From assembly GCF_000308635.1 (NCBI RefSeq), contig NZ_BAGD01000074.1:62001-126000 (forward strand): a stretch of 64,000 nt of DNA, read 5' to 3'. The translations under genes were made by a program, and so were the position numbers. The notes under the pieces were generated by a model. The model was not told the origin of the DNA and ran no database searches. It was given only the letters and a program-made list of their open reading frames with translations. This document shows positions 24,579-32,524 of the stretch, piece after piece; the first letter of the stretch is position 1; each line of letters starts with the position of its first letter. The stretch comes from Nocardia otitidiscaviarum NBRC 14405 (GTDB lineage: Bacteria > Actinomycetota > Actinomycetes > Mycobacteriales > Mycobacteriaceae).

Positions 24579-25061
24579 TCAGTCCTCGGTCGGCGCGCGG
24601 TACTCCGCCTCGCGCACGGCGGCGGTCTCGCGGGGGTCGTGCACCGTCATCACCTCGTCACCGGTTTCGGTGTGGTGGTCCACGGTGTAGAACCGCACCT
24701 CGTGGCCGTCGGGATCGTGTAGCAGGGGCAGGATCCAGCCCTTGGTCGCGAAGTGCACCCCGGCGTGGCTCTCGCCGAGGGCGGTGAGGTGCTCGGCCAG
24801 CTCGTCGAGGCGGAACCGGTCCGGTACGCCGATGGCGAAGTAGTCGAATCCCGCCGCCGCGGCGGCCTTTTCCGGGTCCAGGCGCAGCGCCAGTGGCGGA
24901 CCGCCGTCGGGGTGGCGCAGGCCCACGCCCGCCAGCACACCGTTCTCGACGAATTCGACGTCGAGTTCGTAGCCCAGGCGGGTGCGGTACCAGTCGATGG
25001 ATATCTCCAGGTCGGAGACCGGCAGTTTGAGGTGGTGCACACCGGCGAGTCGGGGGACCAT
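24579..25061 (-). CDS. VOC (glyoxalase/bleomycin resistance) family protein
   Basis: 160 aa. Vicinal-oxygen-chelate fold: VHHLKLPVSDLEISIDWYRT, LGYELDVEF, and the paired second half ending LLHDPDGHEVRFYTVDH, with metal-binding candidates H11/E in those strands. Members include dioxygenases, glyoxalases and lactoylglutathione lyases; the reaction here is unknown. AAGGAG 9 bp before the ATG at 25059-25061 sets the start; the longer frame upstream is not supported. The C-terminal tail (VMTVHDPRETAAVREAEYRA) extends beyond the fold. Next to a TetR gene on the same strand. Confidence 0.82.
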   Translation of the reverse strand: MVPRLAGVHHLKLPVSDLEISIDWYRTRLGYELDVEFVENGVLAGVGLRHPDGGPPLALRLDPEKAAAAAGFDYFAIGVPDRFRLDELAEHLTALGESHAGVHFATKGWILPLLHDPDGHEVRFYTVDHHTETGDEVMTVHDPRETAAVREAEYRAPTED

Positions 25062-25111
25062 CGCACACTCCTTCGCGTCTGCTCCCAGCGCACGCCCTCG
25101 AGGCCGTCTCG

Positions 25112-25693
25112 TCAAGAGGGCGACGGCGCGCCGGACGGGAGGGCGGTCGCGATCAGGCGGCGGGTGGCGCGGTGCACGCGGTCGGTGTCACCGGTGATCC
25201 ACCAGTCCTGAATGAGCCCGCGAATGCCGGAAACCAGCAGGGTGGCAGCGGATTCCGGGTCCTCCAGGGTGGGATCGACGCGGCGCAGGGCGGCGGCGAT
25301 GGCGTCGACCACGACGCGGACGGCCGATTCGGCGTAGCCGCGGAAAGGGCTGTCGGGTACGCAAGCCGCGCCCAGCACCTGGAGCAGCACCCGCAGGCTG
25401 GTGCCCGCCGCCCCGCTGGTGTTGAGGGTGAACGCGTCGCCGAGACGGTCCCGCAGGGCGTCCACGTCGTCGACGCCGGTGAACAGTGCGCCGATATCGG
25501 GCCGCTGGGTTTCCAGGGCGGCCACCAGCATGGCCTCCTTGCTGCCGAAATAGTGGATGAGCATGCGCGAGCTGGTGCCGAGGTAGTCGGCCAGCGGGCG
25601 CAGCGACAGTTCGATGAGTCCGTATTCCGCGATATAGGCGATCACGCCGGACAGCAGTTCGGCGCGCCGGGCGTGGTCGAGGGGGCGTGGCAC
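25112..25693 (-). CDS. TetR-family transcriptional regulator
   Basis: 193 aa from GTG 25693. HTH: ARRAELLSGVIAYIAEYGLI, ELSLRPLADYLGTSSRMLIH, YFGSKEAMLVAAL, then the C-terminal domain. The in-frame ATG at 25726 would place the operator CTGTAGCGGACGCTACAG inside the coding region, whereas the GTG lies just after it, with TACAGT 6 bp upstream as a plausible -10 of a leaderless promoter. The operator also lies upstream of the divergent ketoacyl synthase gene, so this regulator probably controls both genes (inference). Confidence 0.8.
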   Translation of the reverse strand: MPRPLDHARRAELLSGVIAYIAEYGLIELSLRPLADYLGTSSRMLIHYFGSKEAMLVAALETQRPDIGALFTGVDDVDALRDRLGDAFTLNTSGAAGTSLRVLLQVLGAACVPDSPFRGYAESAVRVVVDAIAAALRRVDPTLEDPESAATLLVSGIRGLIQDWWITGDTDRVHRATRRLIATALPSGAPSPS

Positions 25694-25700
25694 GGTTTGA

Positions 25701-25718
25701 CTGTAGCGGACGCTACAG
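25701..25718. promoter_or_regulatory. Perfect inverted repeat between TetR and ketoacyl synthase genes
   Basis: CTGTAGCG-GA-CGCTACAG: 8-bp perfect arms, 2-bp spacer. On the minus strand the -10-like TACAGT of the TetR gene lies within it; on the plus strand it sits 15 bp before the synthase ATG. This is typical of an autoregulating TetR that also shuts off its divergent neighbour. Confidence 0.7.
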
Positions 25719-25732
25719 GTATCCATGACGCC

Positions 25733-26983
25733 ATGGGTGTAACAAGTGCTTCAGAAACTCGATCGGGTGGCCGCGACGTGGTGGTGACCGCCATGGCCGC
25801 CACCACCTGCCTGGGCGCGGACCTGGACACCACCTGGGCGCGACTGCTGGCCGGGGACAGCGGAATCGGCGCGCTCACCGACGATTTCGTGACCGAGTAC
25901 GACCTGCCCGTGCGCATCGGCGGACGGCTCACGACGCGGCCGGGCGACCAGCTGACCCGCATCGAGCAGCGTCGCACCTCCTTCGTGCAGCAACTCGCTC
26001 TGGTGCTGGGGCGGCGGGTGTGGGCCGAGGCCGGTACGCCCGCGGTGGACGCCGACCGGTTGGGCGTGGCCATCGGCACCGGACTGGGCGGTGGGGACGC
26101 CCTGGTCGACGCCGTCGACCGGATGCGGGCGGGCGGCTACCGCAAGGTCCCGCCCATGACCGTCCCGATGGTCATGCCCAATGGCGCGGCCGCCACCGTC
26201 GGCCTGGAGGTGGGCGCGAAAGCCGGTGTGTACGCTCCCGTGTCGGCCTGTGCCTCGGGTGCGGAGGCCATCGCCCACGCCTGGCGGCTGATCACCACCG
26301 GCGAGGCCGATGTGATGGTGGCCGGTGGCGTCGAAGGACATATCGACGCCGCGCCCATCGCCAGCTTCGCCATGATGCGCGCCATGAGCACCCGCAATGC
26401 CGAACCGGCCCGCGCCTCCCGGCCGTTCGACCGGGACCGGGACGGTTTCGTCTTCGGTGAGGCCGGAGCCGTGCTCGTCCTCGAGGCCGAAGAGCACGCC
26501 CGCGCGCGCGGCGCGCACGTGTTCGGCCGCATCCTCGGCGCGGGCATCAGTTCGGACGGCTACCACATCACCGGCACCGCGCCCGGCGGCGACGGCGCGG
26601 CCCGCGCGATGCGCAAGGCCCTGCGCTCGGCCGGACTTCGGCCCGACGACATCACCCACGTCAACGCCCACGCCACCGCGACCCCCATCGGCGACGCCTC
26701 GGAGGCCCACGCCATCACCGCCGTGACGCCGCACGCCTCGGTCTACGCCCCCAAATCGGCACTGGGCCACTCCATCGGCGCGGCGGGCGCGCTCGAGGTG
26801 ATCCTGACCCTGCGCACGCTGCGCGACGGAATCATCCCGCCCACACTGAATTACGAGAATCCGGATCCGGCGTTCGAACTCGACGTGGTGGCCGACAAGC
26901 CGCGCGAGGAGCGGCCGGAGTACGCGCTGAGCAATTCCTTCGGCTTCGGCGGACACAATGTCACCGTCGCCGTGGGCCACTGA
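25733..26983 (+). CDS. Beta-ketoacyl-ACP synthase, KasA/KasB-like
   Basis: 416-aa ketoacyl-ACP synthase II that extends acyl-ACP chains with malonyl-ACP. The triad C173 (VSACASGAEA), H313 (VNAHATATP) and H346 with K341 (PKSALGHSIGAAG) match, nearly to the residue, the KasA numbering known from M. tuberculosis, where they lie at 171, 311, 345 and 340, and total length is also 416. KasA and KasB elongate mycolic-acid precursors. Here the gene is isolated, not in an fabD-acpM operon, so it is a paralogue, perhaps induced through the divergent TetR. Ends 1 bp before the opposite PIN-gene stop. Confidence 0.9.
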   Translation: MGVTSASETRSGGRDVVVTAMAATTCLGADLDTTWARLLAGDSGIGALTDDFVTEYDLPVRIGGRLTTRPGDQLTRIEQRRTSFVQQLALVLGRRVWAEAGTPAVDADRLGVAIGTGLGGGDALVDAVDRMRAGGYRKVPPMTVPMVMPNGAAATVGLEVGAKAGVYAPVSACASGAEAIAHAWRLITTGEADVMVAGGVEGHIDAAPIASFAMMRAMSTRNAEPARASRPFDRDRDGFVFGEAGAVLVLEAEEHARARGAHVFGRILGAGISSDGYHITGTAPGGDGAARAMRKALRSAGLRPDDITHVNAHATATPIGDASEAHAITAVTPHASVYAPKSALGHSIGAAGALEVILTLRTLRDGIIPPTLNYENPDPAFELDVVADKPREERPEYALSNSFGFGGHNVTVAVGH

Positions 26984-26984
26984 A

Positions 26985-27416
26985 TCAGGGCAGGGTGTCG
27001 ATCTGCACCCGCGGATCGAGTTTGCGCAGGGTGTCGGGACGGTCGGTGAGGCACGGCCAATCCCGGCTCACCGCTTCGAGGGTGGCGTGTCCGGCCGGGA
27101 TGAGCGCATCGGCGTCGGGACGGTCCGCCAGCGCCGCGCCGAGGTGATCGCTGGCGGGCCGGTCCAGCGGCTGAATGACGGTGTTGGGGAGATCCAGCAG
27201 GACCGAGAGGATGTCGAGCCGCACCGGCGAGATGAGTGCGCGGGCGGCGGCCAGGGCGGTGGCCGGGACGATGATCGTATGTCCCGCGTCCGCGGTCGCC
27301 CACACCACGGACTGCACATAGGCCACGCGGTGCGCCCACGCGGTGAGCGCTGCCGTATCGAACACGATGCCGCCGAGCGTGGAACCGGTCAGCGGCCCCT
27401 GGGCCGGGGCGGTCAC
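26985..27416 (-). CDS. PIN-domain-like protein, possible degenerate VapC toxin
   Basis: 143 aa. Start of a PIN fold is visible (GIVFDTAALTAWAHRV, D20), then the predicted strand and helix HTIIVPATALAAARALISP, where the usual second acidic residue (E in PATCLLEA-type stretches) is alanine, and AGHATLEAVSRDWPCLTDRP near the C-terminus. The missing acid suggests reduced or absent nuclease activity. GTG start overlaps the stop of the upstream ribbon-helix-helix gene by 4 bp (GTGA), the normal antitoxin-toxin order. So this is probably a VapBC-like module in decay, or a variant with another role. Confidence 0.65.
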   Translation of the reverse strand: MTAPAQGPLTGSTLGGIVFDTAALTAWAHRVAYVQSVVWATADAGHTIIVPATALAAARALISPVRLDILSVLLDLPNTVIQPLDRPASDHLGAALADRPDADALIPAGHATLEAVSRDWPCLTDRPDTLRKLDPRVQIDTLP

Positions 27417-27694
27417 GCGGCACCGGCGCGATCGCCGGGATCCTCCTCCTCGGATAAGGGCGGCAGTCCCTGCACCGCCCGTGCCTTGTTGATCAGATCG
27501 AGCGGGGGACGGCCACCGAATACCTCTTCGATCCGGGCCAGCGACTGCGCCCGGTCCACCCGGGCTTTCACGGATTCGGCGACGAACGCGGAGACCGATT
27601 CGATCCGGCCGCTGCGCCGCCAGTCGTCGAGGGTGGTGGCGATTTCCTCCGGCATCGTCACGGTGATCTTGCGGGTGCGACGCTCTCTCGCCAT
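27413..27694 (-). CDS. Ribbon-helix-helix protein, probable antitoxin
   Basis: 93 aa. N-terminal strand and helices of a ribbon-helix-helix DNA-binding domain: TRKITVTMPEEIATTLDDWR, then RIESVSAFVAESVKARVDRA. The C-terminal half (ARIEEVFGGRPPLDLINKAR then LPPLSEEED) is the acidic type that neutralises a toxin. It overlaps the PIN-like gene downstream by 4 bp. An upstream shared promoter lies in the divergent 150-bp gap to mtnA. Confidence 0.75.
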   Translation of the reverse strand: MARERRTRKITVTMPEEIATTLDDWRRSGRIESVSAFVAESVKARVDRAQSLARIEEVFGGRPPLDLINKARAVQGLPPLSEEEDPGDRAGAA

Positions 27695-27844
27695 ACCGAG
27701 ATGCTACCGGGGTATGTGAGGTCGGGGGAGTACGCGGCGCCGCGCGAAACCTGCCGGTCGCCTGGGGATCGGGATTCGATACCGTTGCGATCGGCCCGTA
27801 TCGCACGGGTCTGCCCGTTTCGAGACAGTTAGGTAAGGCCACGG

Positions 27845-29821
27845 ATGGATGACAGCTCGATCGCGTGGATCGACGGTGCGCTCGTCACCGTCGATCAGCG
27901 CGCGCTGCCGCGGGAACTGCGGGAGCTGCGGATCACGACGGTCGACGACCTCATCGACGCCATCACCTCGCTCGCGATTCGCGGCGCGCCGGCGATCGGG
28001 GTGTCCGGTGCGTTCGGTGTGGTGATCGCGGTGCGCGCGCACACCCGCGATGGGGTGGTGGATGTCGAGCGGGTGCGAGCGGAGGCGCAGCGCATCGCCG
28101 ACGCCCGGCCCACGGCGGTCAACCTCGCCTGGGGTGTGCGGCGCGCGCTGAGCAGGCTGGCCGAGGGCGCGCAGGCCGTCTTGGACGAGGCGCTGGAGAT
28201 GCTGGCCGAGGACGGCCGGGTGAATCAGGCCGCCGCCACCCACGCCGCGGACCTGGTGCTGCGACTGTCGCCGAACCGCCCGCTGCGCATCCTCACCCAC
28301 TGCAATACCGGCCGCCTCGCCACCACCTCGGTGGGCACCGCCCTCGGCGCGCTGCGGGTGCTGCACGAGCGCGGCGCGCTGGCCGAGGTGATCGTGGACG
28401 AGACCCGGCCGCTGCTGCAGGGGGCGCGGCTCACCGCCTGGGAGCTGGCGGAGGCGGGCATTCCGCACCGGCTCACCATCGATTCGGCCGCCGCCTGGGC
28501 CATCGCCACCGAGGGTATCGACGCCGTCATCGTGGGCGCGGACCGGATCACCGCCGACGGCGCGGTGGCCAACAAGATCGGCACCTACATGCTGGCGCTG
28601 GCCGCGCGGCACCACGGGATCCCGTTCATCGTGGTCGCGCCCGAATCCACCCGCGATATCGCGACCGCGTCGGGCCGCGACATCGTGGTGGAGCAGCGCG
28701 CCGCCGCCGAGGTGACCGGCTTCGGCGGGGTGCCCACCGCGCCCGAGGGCACCCGTACCTTCAATCCGGCCTTCGACGTGACGCCGCCGGAACTGGTGAC
28801 CGCGGTGGTCACCGAATACGGTGTGCTCGAACACCCGGGTGAGGTGCGCACCGCGGCCGACGCGCAGACCCAGAAGGTGTACCGCCAGGCCCCGGCCGGA
28901 ACCAATGGCGCTGGCGGGCACAGCGGTTCGACGCTCACCGGGACGACCCCGCGCCCGGCGACCGAGCCCACCGAGGAGCGCTCCGACCACCCGCCCGCCA
29001 CCGAGACCACCGAAGGTGGTCTGCCCAAACGCATTCCCTCCGAGGCGAGCCTCGAATCGCGCGCCGAGACGGCCGAACCGCCCGCGGCCGGTCCGCAAGC
29101 GTCTCCCGGCGAGGCCGCCACCGACGAATACCTCGCCGCGCTCACCCGGTCGGTCACCGAACTCACCCGCGCCACCCCCGCCGAACCCGGAGCCGGGCGC
29201 GAGATCGCGGCCCTGGCCCGCGGCCTCTACGCCAGCGGCTGGATGCCCGGCACGGCCGGCAATATCTCGGTACGCCAGGGTGTTTCGGCCGTCATCACGG
29301 CCAGCGGCCTGTCCAAGGGCGAACTCACCGACACCGACACGGTGACCGTCCGCGTGGCCGACTCCGAGCCCGCCCTGCCCTCCCGCCGCCGACCGTCGGC
29401 GGAGACCACCATCCATACGGCCGTCTACCGCGCCACCCCCGCGGCGGCGGTGGTCCACGTCCACCCGCCGCACGCCACGGCCCTGTCCGTCGGCGCGGCC
29501 GCGGGCAGCGTGCGGTTCTCCGGCTACGAGCTCATCAAGGGGCTGGGCGGAACGAGCCCGCACACCATCGACATTCCGGTCTTCCCGAACCACGCCGAGG
29601 TACCGCGGATCGGGCGCGATATCGAGCGCTATCTGCTCGATCACTCGGATGCCCCGCCGGTGCTGTTCATCGCCGGGCACGGCATCACCGCCTGGGGCGC
29701 GTCCCTGGCGCAGGCTCGCGACCGCGCCGAATGCCTGGAAGCGCTGTGCGAATTGGCCAGTCTGACCGGTCACCGGGAGATTCCGGTGGGCGACAATGGT
29801 TCCGAGGAGGATCCCACATGA
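27845..29821 (+). CDS. mtnA: Fused methylthioribose-1-phosphate isomerase and methylthioribulose-1-phosphate dehydratase (MtnA-MtnB)
   Basis: 658 aa with two enzymes of methionine salvage. Residues 1-about 335 are MtnA: RGAPAIGVSGAFGV, catalytic C153 (LTHCNTGRLA) and D233 (IVGADRITADG). A Pro/Thr/Glu-rich linker of about 85 residues follows. Residues about 425-650 are MtnB, an aldolase-II-type zinc enzyme: WMPGTAGNISVR, metal histidines H538 and H540 (VVHVHPPHA) and GHGITAWG. Together they turn methylthioribose-1-phosphate into diketo-methylthiopentyl-1-phosphate. Downstream mtnD overlaps by 4 bp (ATGA), mtnC likewise. Fusing MtnA to MtnB is known in some actinobacteria; the upstream phosphorylase/kinase is not in this window. 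Confidence 0.92.
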   Translation: MDDSSIAWIDGALVTVDQRALPRELRELRITTVDDLIDAITSLAIRGAPAIGVSGAFGVVIAVRAHTRDGVVDVERVRAEAQRIADARPTAVNLAWGVRRALSRLAEGAQAVLDEALEMLAEDGRVNQAAATHAADLVLRLSPNRPLRILTHCNTGRLATTSVGTALGALRVLHERGALAEVIVDETRPLLQGARLTAWELAEAGIPHRLTIDSAAAWAIATEGIDAVIVGADRITADGAVANKIGTYMLALAARHHGIPFIVVAPESTRDIATASGRDIVVEQRAAAEVTGFGGVPTAPEGTRTFNPAFDVTPPELVTAVVTEYGVLEHPGEVRTAADAQTQKVYRQAPAGTNGAGGHSGSTLTGTTPRPATEPTEERSDHPPATETTEGGLPKRIPSEASLESRAETAEPPAAGPQASPGEAATDEYLAALTRSVTELTRATPAEPGAGREIAALARGLYASGWMPGTAGNISVRQGVSAVITASGLSKGELTDTDTVTVRVADSEPALPSRRRPSAETTIHTAVYRATPAAAVVHVHPPHATALSVGAAAGSVRFSGYELIKGLGGTSPHTIDIPVFPNHAEVPRIGRDIERYLLDHSDAPPVLFIAGHGITAWGASLAQARDRAECLEALCELASLTGHREIPVGDNGSEEDPT

Positions 29822-30390
29822 CACTGCTGCAGGTGATGCCCGATTCGGCCGCCGACGAGGTGACGCTGCGCACCGACGACGATGCCGTGATCGCGGCCGA
29901 ACTCGGCAAGCGCGGCATCGTATTCCAGCGCTGGCCGCTCATGACCGGGCTGGACGCCGCCACGCCGACCGAGGACATTCTGGCCGAATACGCCGGTCAT
30001 ATCGCCGAACTCGATGCCGACGGCCGCTACAAGCACATCGATGTGGCGCGCATCCACCCCGACGACGGCGATCCGGAGTGGCCCGCCAAGGCCGAGGCTG
30101 CCCGCACCAAATTCCTCGACGAGCATCGGCACGCCGAGGACGAGGTCCGGTTCTTCGTGGCCGGACAGGGCTGCTTCTATCTGCATCTGGGTGACGAGGT
30201 GCTGGCGACCGTCTGCACCGCGGGCGATCTGGTCTCGGTTCCGGCGGGCACCCTGCACTGGTTCGATATGGGCACCCGGCCGGAGTTCGTGGCCGTGCGG
30301 TTCTTCGAGGAGGAGGACGGCTGGATCGGCGATTTCACCGGTGACAAGATCTCGAGCGGCTTCCCGACCCTCGACGAACTCACCGCATGA
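29818..30390 (+). CDS. mtnD: Acireductone dioxygenase (ARD)
   Basis: 190-aa cupin that cleaves acireductone with O2; with Fe it gives the keto acid for methionine plus formate, with Ni it gives methylthiopropionate plus CO. Metal ligands H103, H105, E109 and H147 are present (DEHRHAEDEVRFF and GTLHWFDMG). The start overlaps the end of the mtnA-mtnB gene (ATGA), and its own end overlaps mtnC the same way. N-terminal residues (LLQVMPDSAADEVTLRTDDD) fit the family; the upstream longer frame is not used. Confidence 0.93.
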   Translation: MTLLQVMPDSAADEVTLRTDDDAVIAAELGKRGIVFQRWPLMTGLDAATPTEDILAEYAGHIAELDADGRYKHIDVARIHPDDGDPEWPAKAEAARTKFLDEHRHAEDEVRFFVAGQGCFYLHLGDEVLATVCTAGDLVSVPAGTLHWFDMGTRPEFVAVRFFEEEDGWIGDFTGDKISSGFPTLDELTA

Positions 30391-31070
30391 TCACCACCAT
30401 CGTCCTCGATATCGAGGGCACCACCAGCCCGACCGACTCCGTGCGGGACGACCTGTACGGCTACACCCGCGAGCGGCTGCCCGACTGGCTCGCCGACAAT
30501 GTGGGCGGTGCGGCCGATCCGATCATCGCGGCCACCCGGAAATCCGCGGATCGGCCCGACGCCGGACCGGCCGAGGTGGCCGAGATACTCATCGGCTGGC
30601 TGAACTCCGATGTGAAGGCCGAGCCGCTCAAGGCCGCGCAGGGCAGCATCTGCGCCGAGGGGTTCCGGTCGGGTGCGCTGCACGGCGAGTTCTTTCCGGA
30701 TGTGCCGCCGGCGCTGCGGGAATGGCGGGCCAGGGGGCTGGAGCTGTACATCTACTCGTCGGGTTCGGTGCGCAATCAGAAGGATTGGTTCGAGTTCGCG
30801 CGCGGCGATTCGCTCGCCCCGCTGATCAGCGGACATTTCGACCTGTCCAGCGCCGGGCCCAAGCGGGAGGCGTCCTCGTACGAGAAGATCGCGGGCGCGA
30901 TCGGGGTGCCGGCCCACCGCATCCTGTTCCTGTCGGATCATCCGGACGAGTTGGATGCCGCCGTGGCCGCCGGATGGTCGGTGCGGGGCGTGGCCCGGCC
31001 GGGCGAACCCCACGCGCCCCGGCCGCCGCACCGCTGGATCAGCGACTTCGGCGACGTCGACCTGGACTGA
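30387..31070 (+). CDS. mtnC: Enolase-phosphatase E1
   Basis: 227-aa HAD-family enzyme that enolises and dephosphorylates diketo-methylthiopentyl-1-phosphate to acireductone, the substrate of MtnD. HAD motif I is VLDIEGTTSPTD, with D8 and the MtnC-typical E10; then SGSVRNQKDWFEFARGDS (motif II region) and RILFLSDHPDELDAA (motif IV). Product chain is mtnA-mtnB, then mtnC, then mtnD, although the gene order is mtnD before mtnC. Ends 25 bp before a strong hairpin. Confidence 0.93.
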   Translation: MITTIVLDIEGTTSPTDSVRDDLYGYTRERLPDWLADNVGGAADPIIAATRKSADRPDAGPAEVAEILIGWLNSDVKAEPLKAAQGSICAEGFRSGALHGEFFPDVPPALREWRARGLELYIYSSGSVRNQKDWFEFARGDSLAPLISGHFDLSSAGPKREASSYEKIAGAIGVPAHRILFLSDHPDELDAAVAAGWSVRGVARPGEPHAPRPPHRWISDFGDVDLD

Positions 31071-31094
31071 ACCCGGCGCGCGGCACGCACCGCG

Positions 31095-31125
31095 ATGGCC
31101 CCGCCCGGACTCCGGGCGGGGCCAT
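31095..31125. terminator. Bidirectional hairpin between mtnC and cvnD
   Basis: ATGGCCCCGCCCGG and CCGGGCGGGGCCAT are perfect 14-bp arms with a 3-nt loop, between the two convergent genes. GC-rich without a T run on the plus strand beyond TTGT, so it is an actinobacterial-type terminator serving both directions. Confidence 0.75.
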
Positions 31126-31141
31126 TGTCGTATCGGTCGCC

Positions 31142-31741
31142 TCAGCCGCCGACGCGGGCGGTGCTGGCGCGCTCGATGAGGTACTGCACCAGGGTCATGA
31201 GCACGTTCTTCGCCGAGGTGCGATCCCTGGCGTCGCACAGCATGACCGGGAGCCGCGGATCCAGGTCGAGCGCATCGCGCACCTCCTCGGCGGTGTAGCG
31301 CGGGGCCCCGTCGAAGCAGTTGACCGCCACCGTGAACGCCACCCCGCGGCGTTCGAAGAAGTCGATGGCGGCGAAGGAGGAATCCAGGCGACGGGTGTCG
31401 GCCAGCACCACCGCGCCGAGCGCCCCGCGCGCCAATTCGTCCCACAGGAACCAGAATCGGTCCTGGCCGGGTGTGCCGAACAGGTACAGCACCAGGCTGG
31501 GGTCGATGGTGATGCGGCCGAAGTCCAGGGCCACCGTCGTGGTGGTCTTGGCTTCCACGCCGCTCAGATCGTCCACGCCGGAACTGAGTTCGGTGATCAG
31601 CTCTTCGGTGCGCAGCGGAGTGATCTCACTGATCGCCGACACCATGGTCGTCTTGCCCACGCCGAAACCACCGGCGATGAGGATCTTGACCGAGGACGCC
31701 AGTTGACGCTCCCCGGACGGGTCAAAGCTTTCGGATGCCAT
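31142..31741 (-). CDS. cvnD: Conservon GTP-binding protein (CvnD-like)
   Basis: 199-aa small Ras-like GTPase. P-loop GGFGVGKTTMV (residues about 24-34), switch/DxxG region YLFGTPGQDRFWFLW, and NKxD-like NCFDG (near residue 130). The conservon GTPases of actinomycetes work with a sensor kinase-like protein, a roadblock protein and a DUF742 protein, all of which follow on the same strand. Overlaps cvnC by 20 bp. The N in NCFDG has the usual K replaced by C, as in this subfamily. Confidence 0.9.
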   Translation of the reverse strand: MASESFDPSGERQLASSVKILIAGGFGVGKTTMVSAISEITPLRTEELITELSSGVDDLSGVEAKTTTTVALDFGRITIDPSLVLYLFGTPGQDRFWFLWDELARGALGAVVLADTRRLDSSFAAIDFFERRGVAFTVAVNCFDGAPRYTAEEVRDALDLDPRLPVMLCDARDRTSAKNVLMTLVQYLIERASTARVGG

Positions 31742-32099
31742 CGAGTACAGCTCGCAATACGTTGAGGTCGCCGGGACCGGCGTCGGAGGTGGCCGGAGCC
31801 CGGAAGTTCAGCAGCCGGTCGGAGATGAGGTCGCCGACCAGGATCTTCGTAACCGCCAGCGGTAGCCGCAGGGTGGCCGAGACCTCGGCGACCGACTGCG
31901 GAAGCTGGCACAGGCGAACGATTTCCGCGTATTCGGGTTCGACGCGCCGCAGTGGCGGAGCTCCGTAGGGTGCGTGCACCACGGTGAGCATGTCCAGGTC
32001 GTGCGCCGCGCCCATGGTCCGGCCTCCCGTCCGGGCATACGGGCGCACCAGCGGACCAGCCGCGTCGTCGAACCATTGTTCCCCCGGCCGCGGCATCAT
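31722..32099 (-). CDS. cvnC: DUF742 conservon protein (CvnC-like)
   Basis: 125 aa. DUF742 shape: LVRPYARTGGRT at the N-terminus, then LDMLTVVHAP, RVEPEYAEIVRLCQLPQSVA and EVSATLRLPLAVTKILVGDL, which looks like a winged helix. It is always found between a roadblock protein and a GTPase in conservons. Start overlaps the roadblock gene stop by 4 bp (ATGA). Confidence 0.9.
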   Translation of the reverse strand: MMPRPGEQWFDDAAGPLVRPYARTGGRTMGAAHDLDMLTVVHAPYGAPPLRRVEPEYAEIVRLCQLPQSVAEVSATLRLPLAVTKILVGDLISDRLLNFRAPATSDAGPGDLNVLRAVLDGIRKL

Positions 32100-32524
32100 G
32101 ACAGTCGGGGGTTGCCCTGTCCGGCCAAGCCCTGGCGCGGGGTGGTGGACAGGTAGCTGCCGACACGCTGCACGGTCAGGTTCATCTCGTAGGCGACCAT
32201 GCCCAGGTTGGCCTGCTCGGTGGCCTGTAGCGCCAGGCAGGCGTGGCTGCCGGCGGCCGTCACGAACAGCACGGCCCGGTCGAGTTCGATGACCGCCTGG
32301 CGTACGCCGCCGCCGTCGAAACGATTACCCGCGCTGCGCGCCAGTCCGTAGAGCGTGGAGGACATGGCGCCGAAATGCTCCGCGTCCTCCCGGCTCATGG
32401 CCGAGGAGCGACCCAGCAGCAGCCCGTCGGTGGAGTGCACCACCGCGTGTCGAACGCCCGCGAGCCGATCGACCAGATCGTCGAGTAGCCAGTTGAGATC
32501 ACCAGCGTTGGAGGTGGTCACCAT
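32096..32524 (-). CDS. cvnB: Roadblock/LC7 domain protein (CvnB-like)
   Basis: 142 aa with the roadblock/LC7 fold: NWLLDDLVDRLAGVRHAVVH, STDGLLLGRSSAMSREDAEH and TAAGSHACLALQATEQANLG. In conservons this protein likely binds the GTPase and acts as its activator. The ATG at 32522-32524 was chosen because the long upstream extension is Pro/Arg-rich and reads through the previous gene's end; the previous gene overlaps by 26 bp. Confidence 0.9.
   Translation of the reverse strand: MVTTSNAGDLNWLLDDLVDRLAGVRHAVVHSTDGLLLGRSSAMSREDAEHFGAMSSTLYGLARSAGNRFDGGGVRQAVIELDRAVLFVTAAGSHACLALQATEQANLGMVAYEMNLTVQRVGSYLSTTPRQGLAGQGNPRLS

Noticed and set aside
27694..27844. SAM or other riboswitch upstream of the mtn operon
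   Set aside because: The 150-bp region shows no conserved stem-loop core that I can recognise, and no strong terminator/antiterminator pair.
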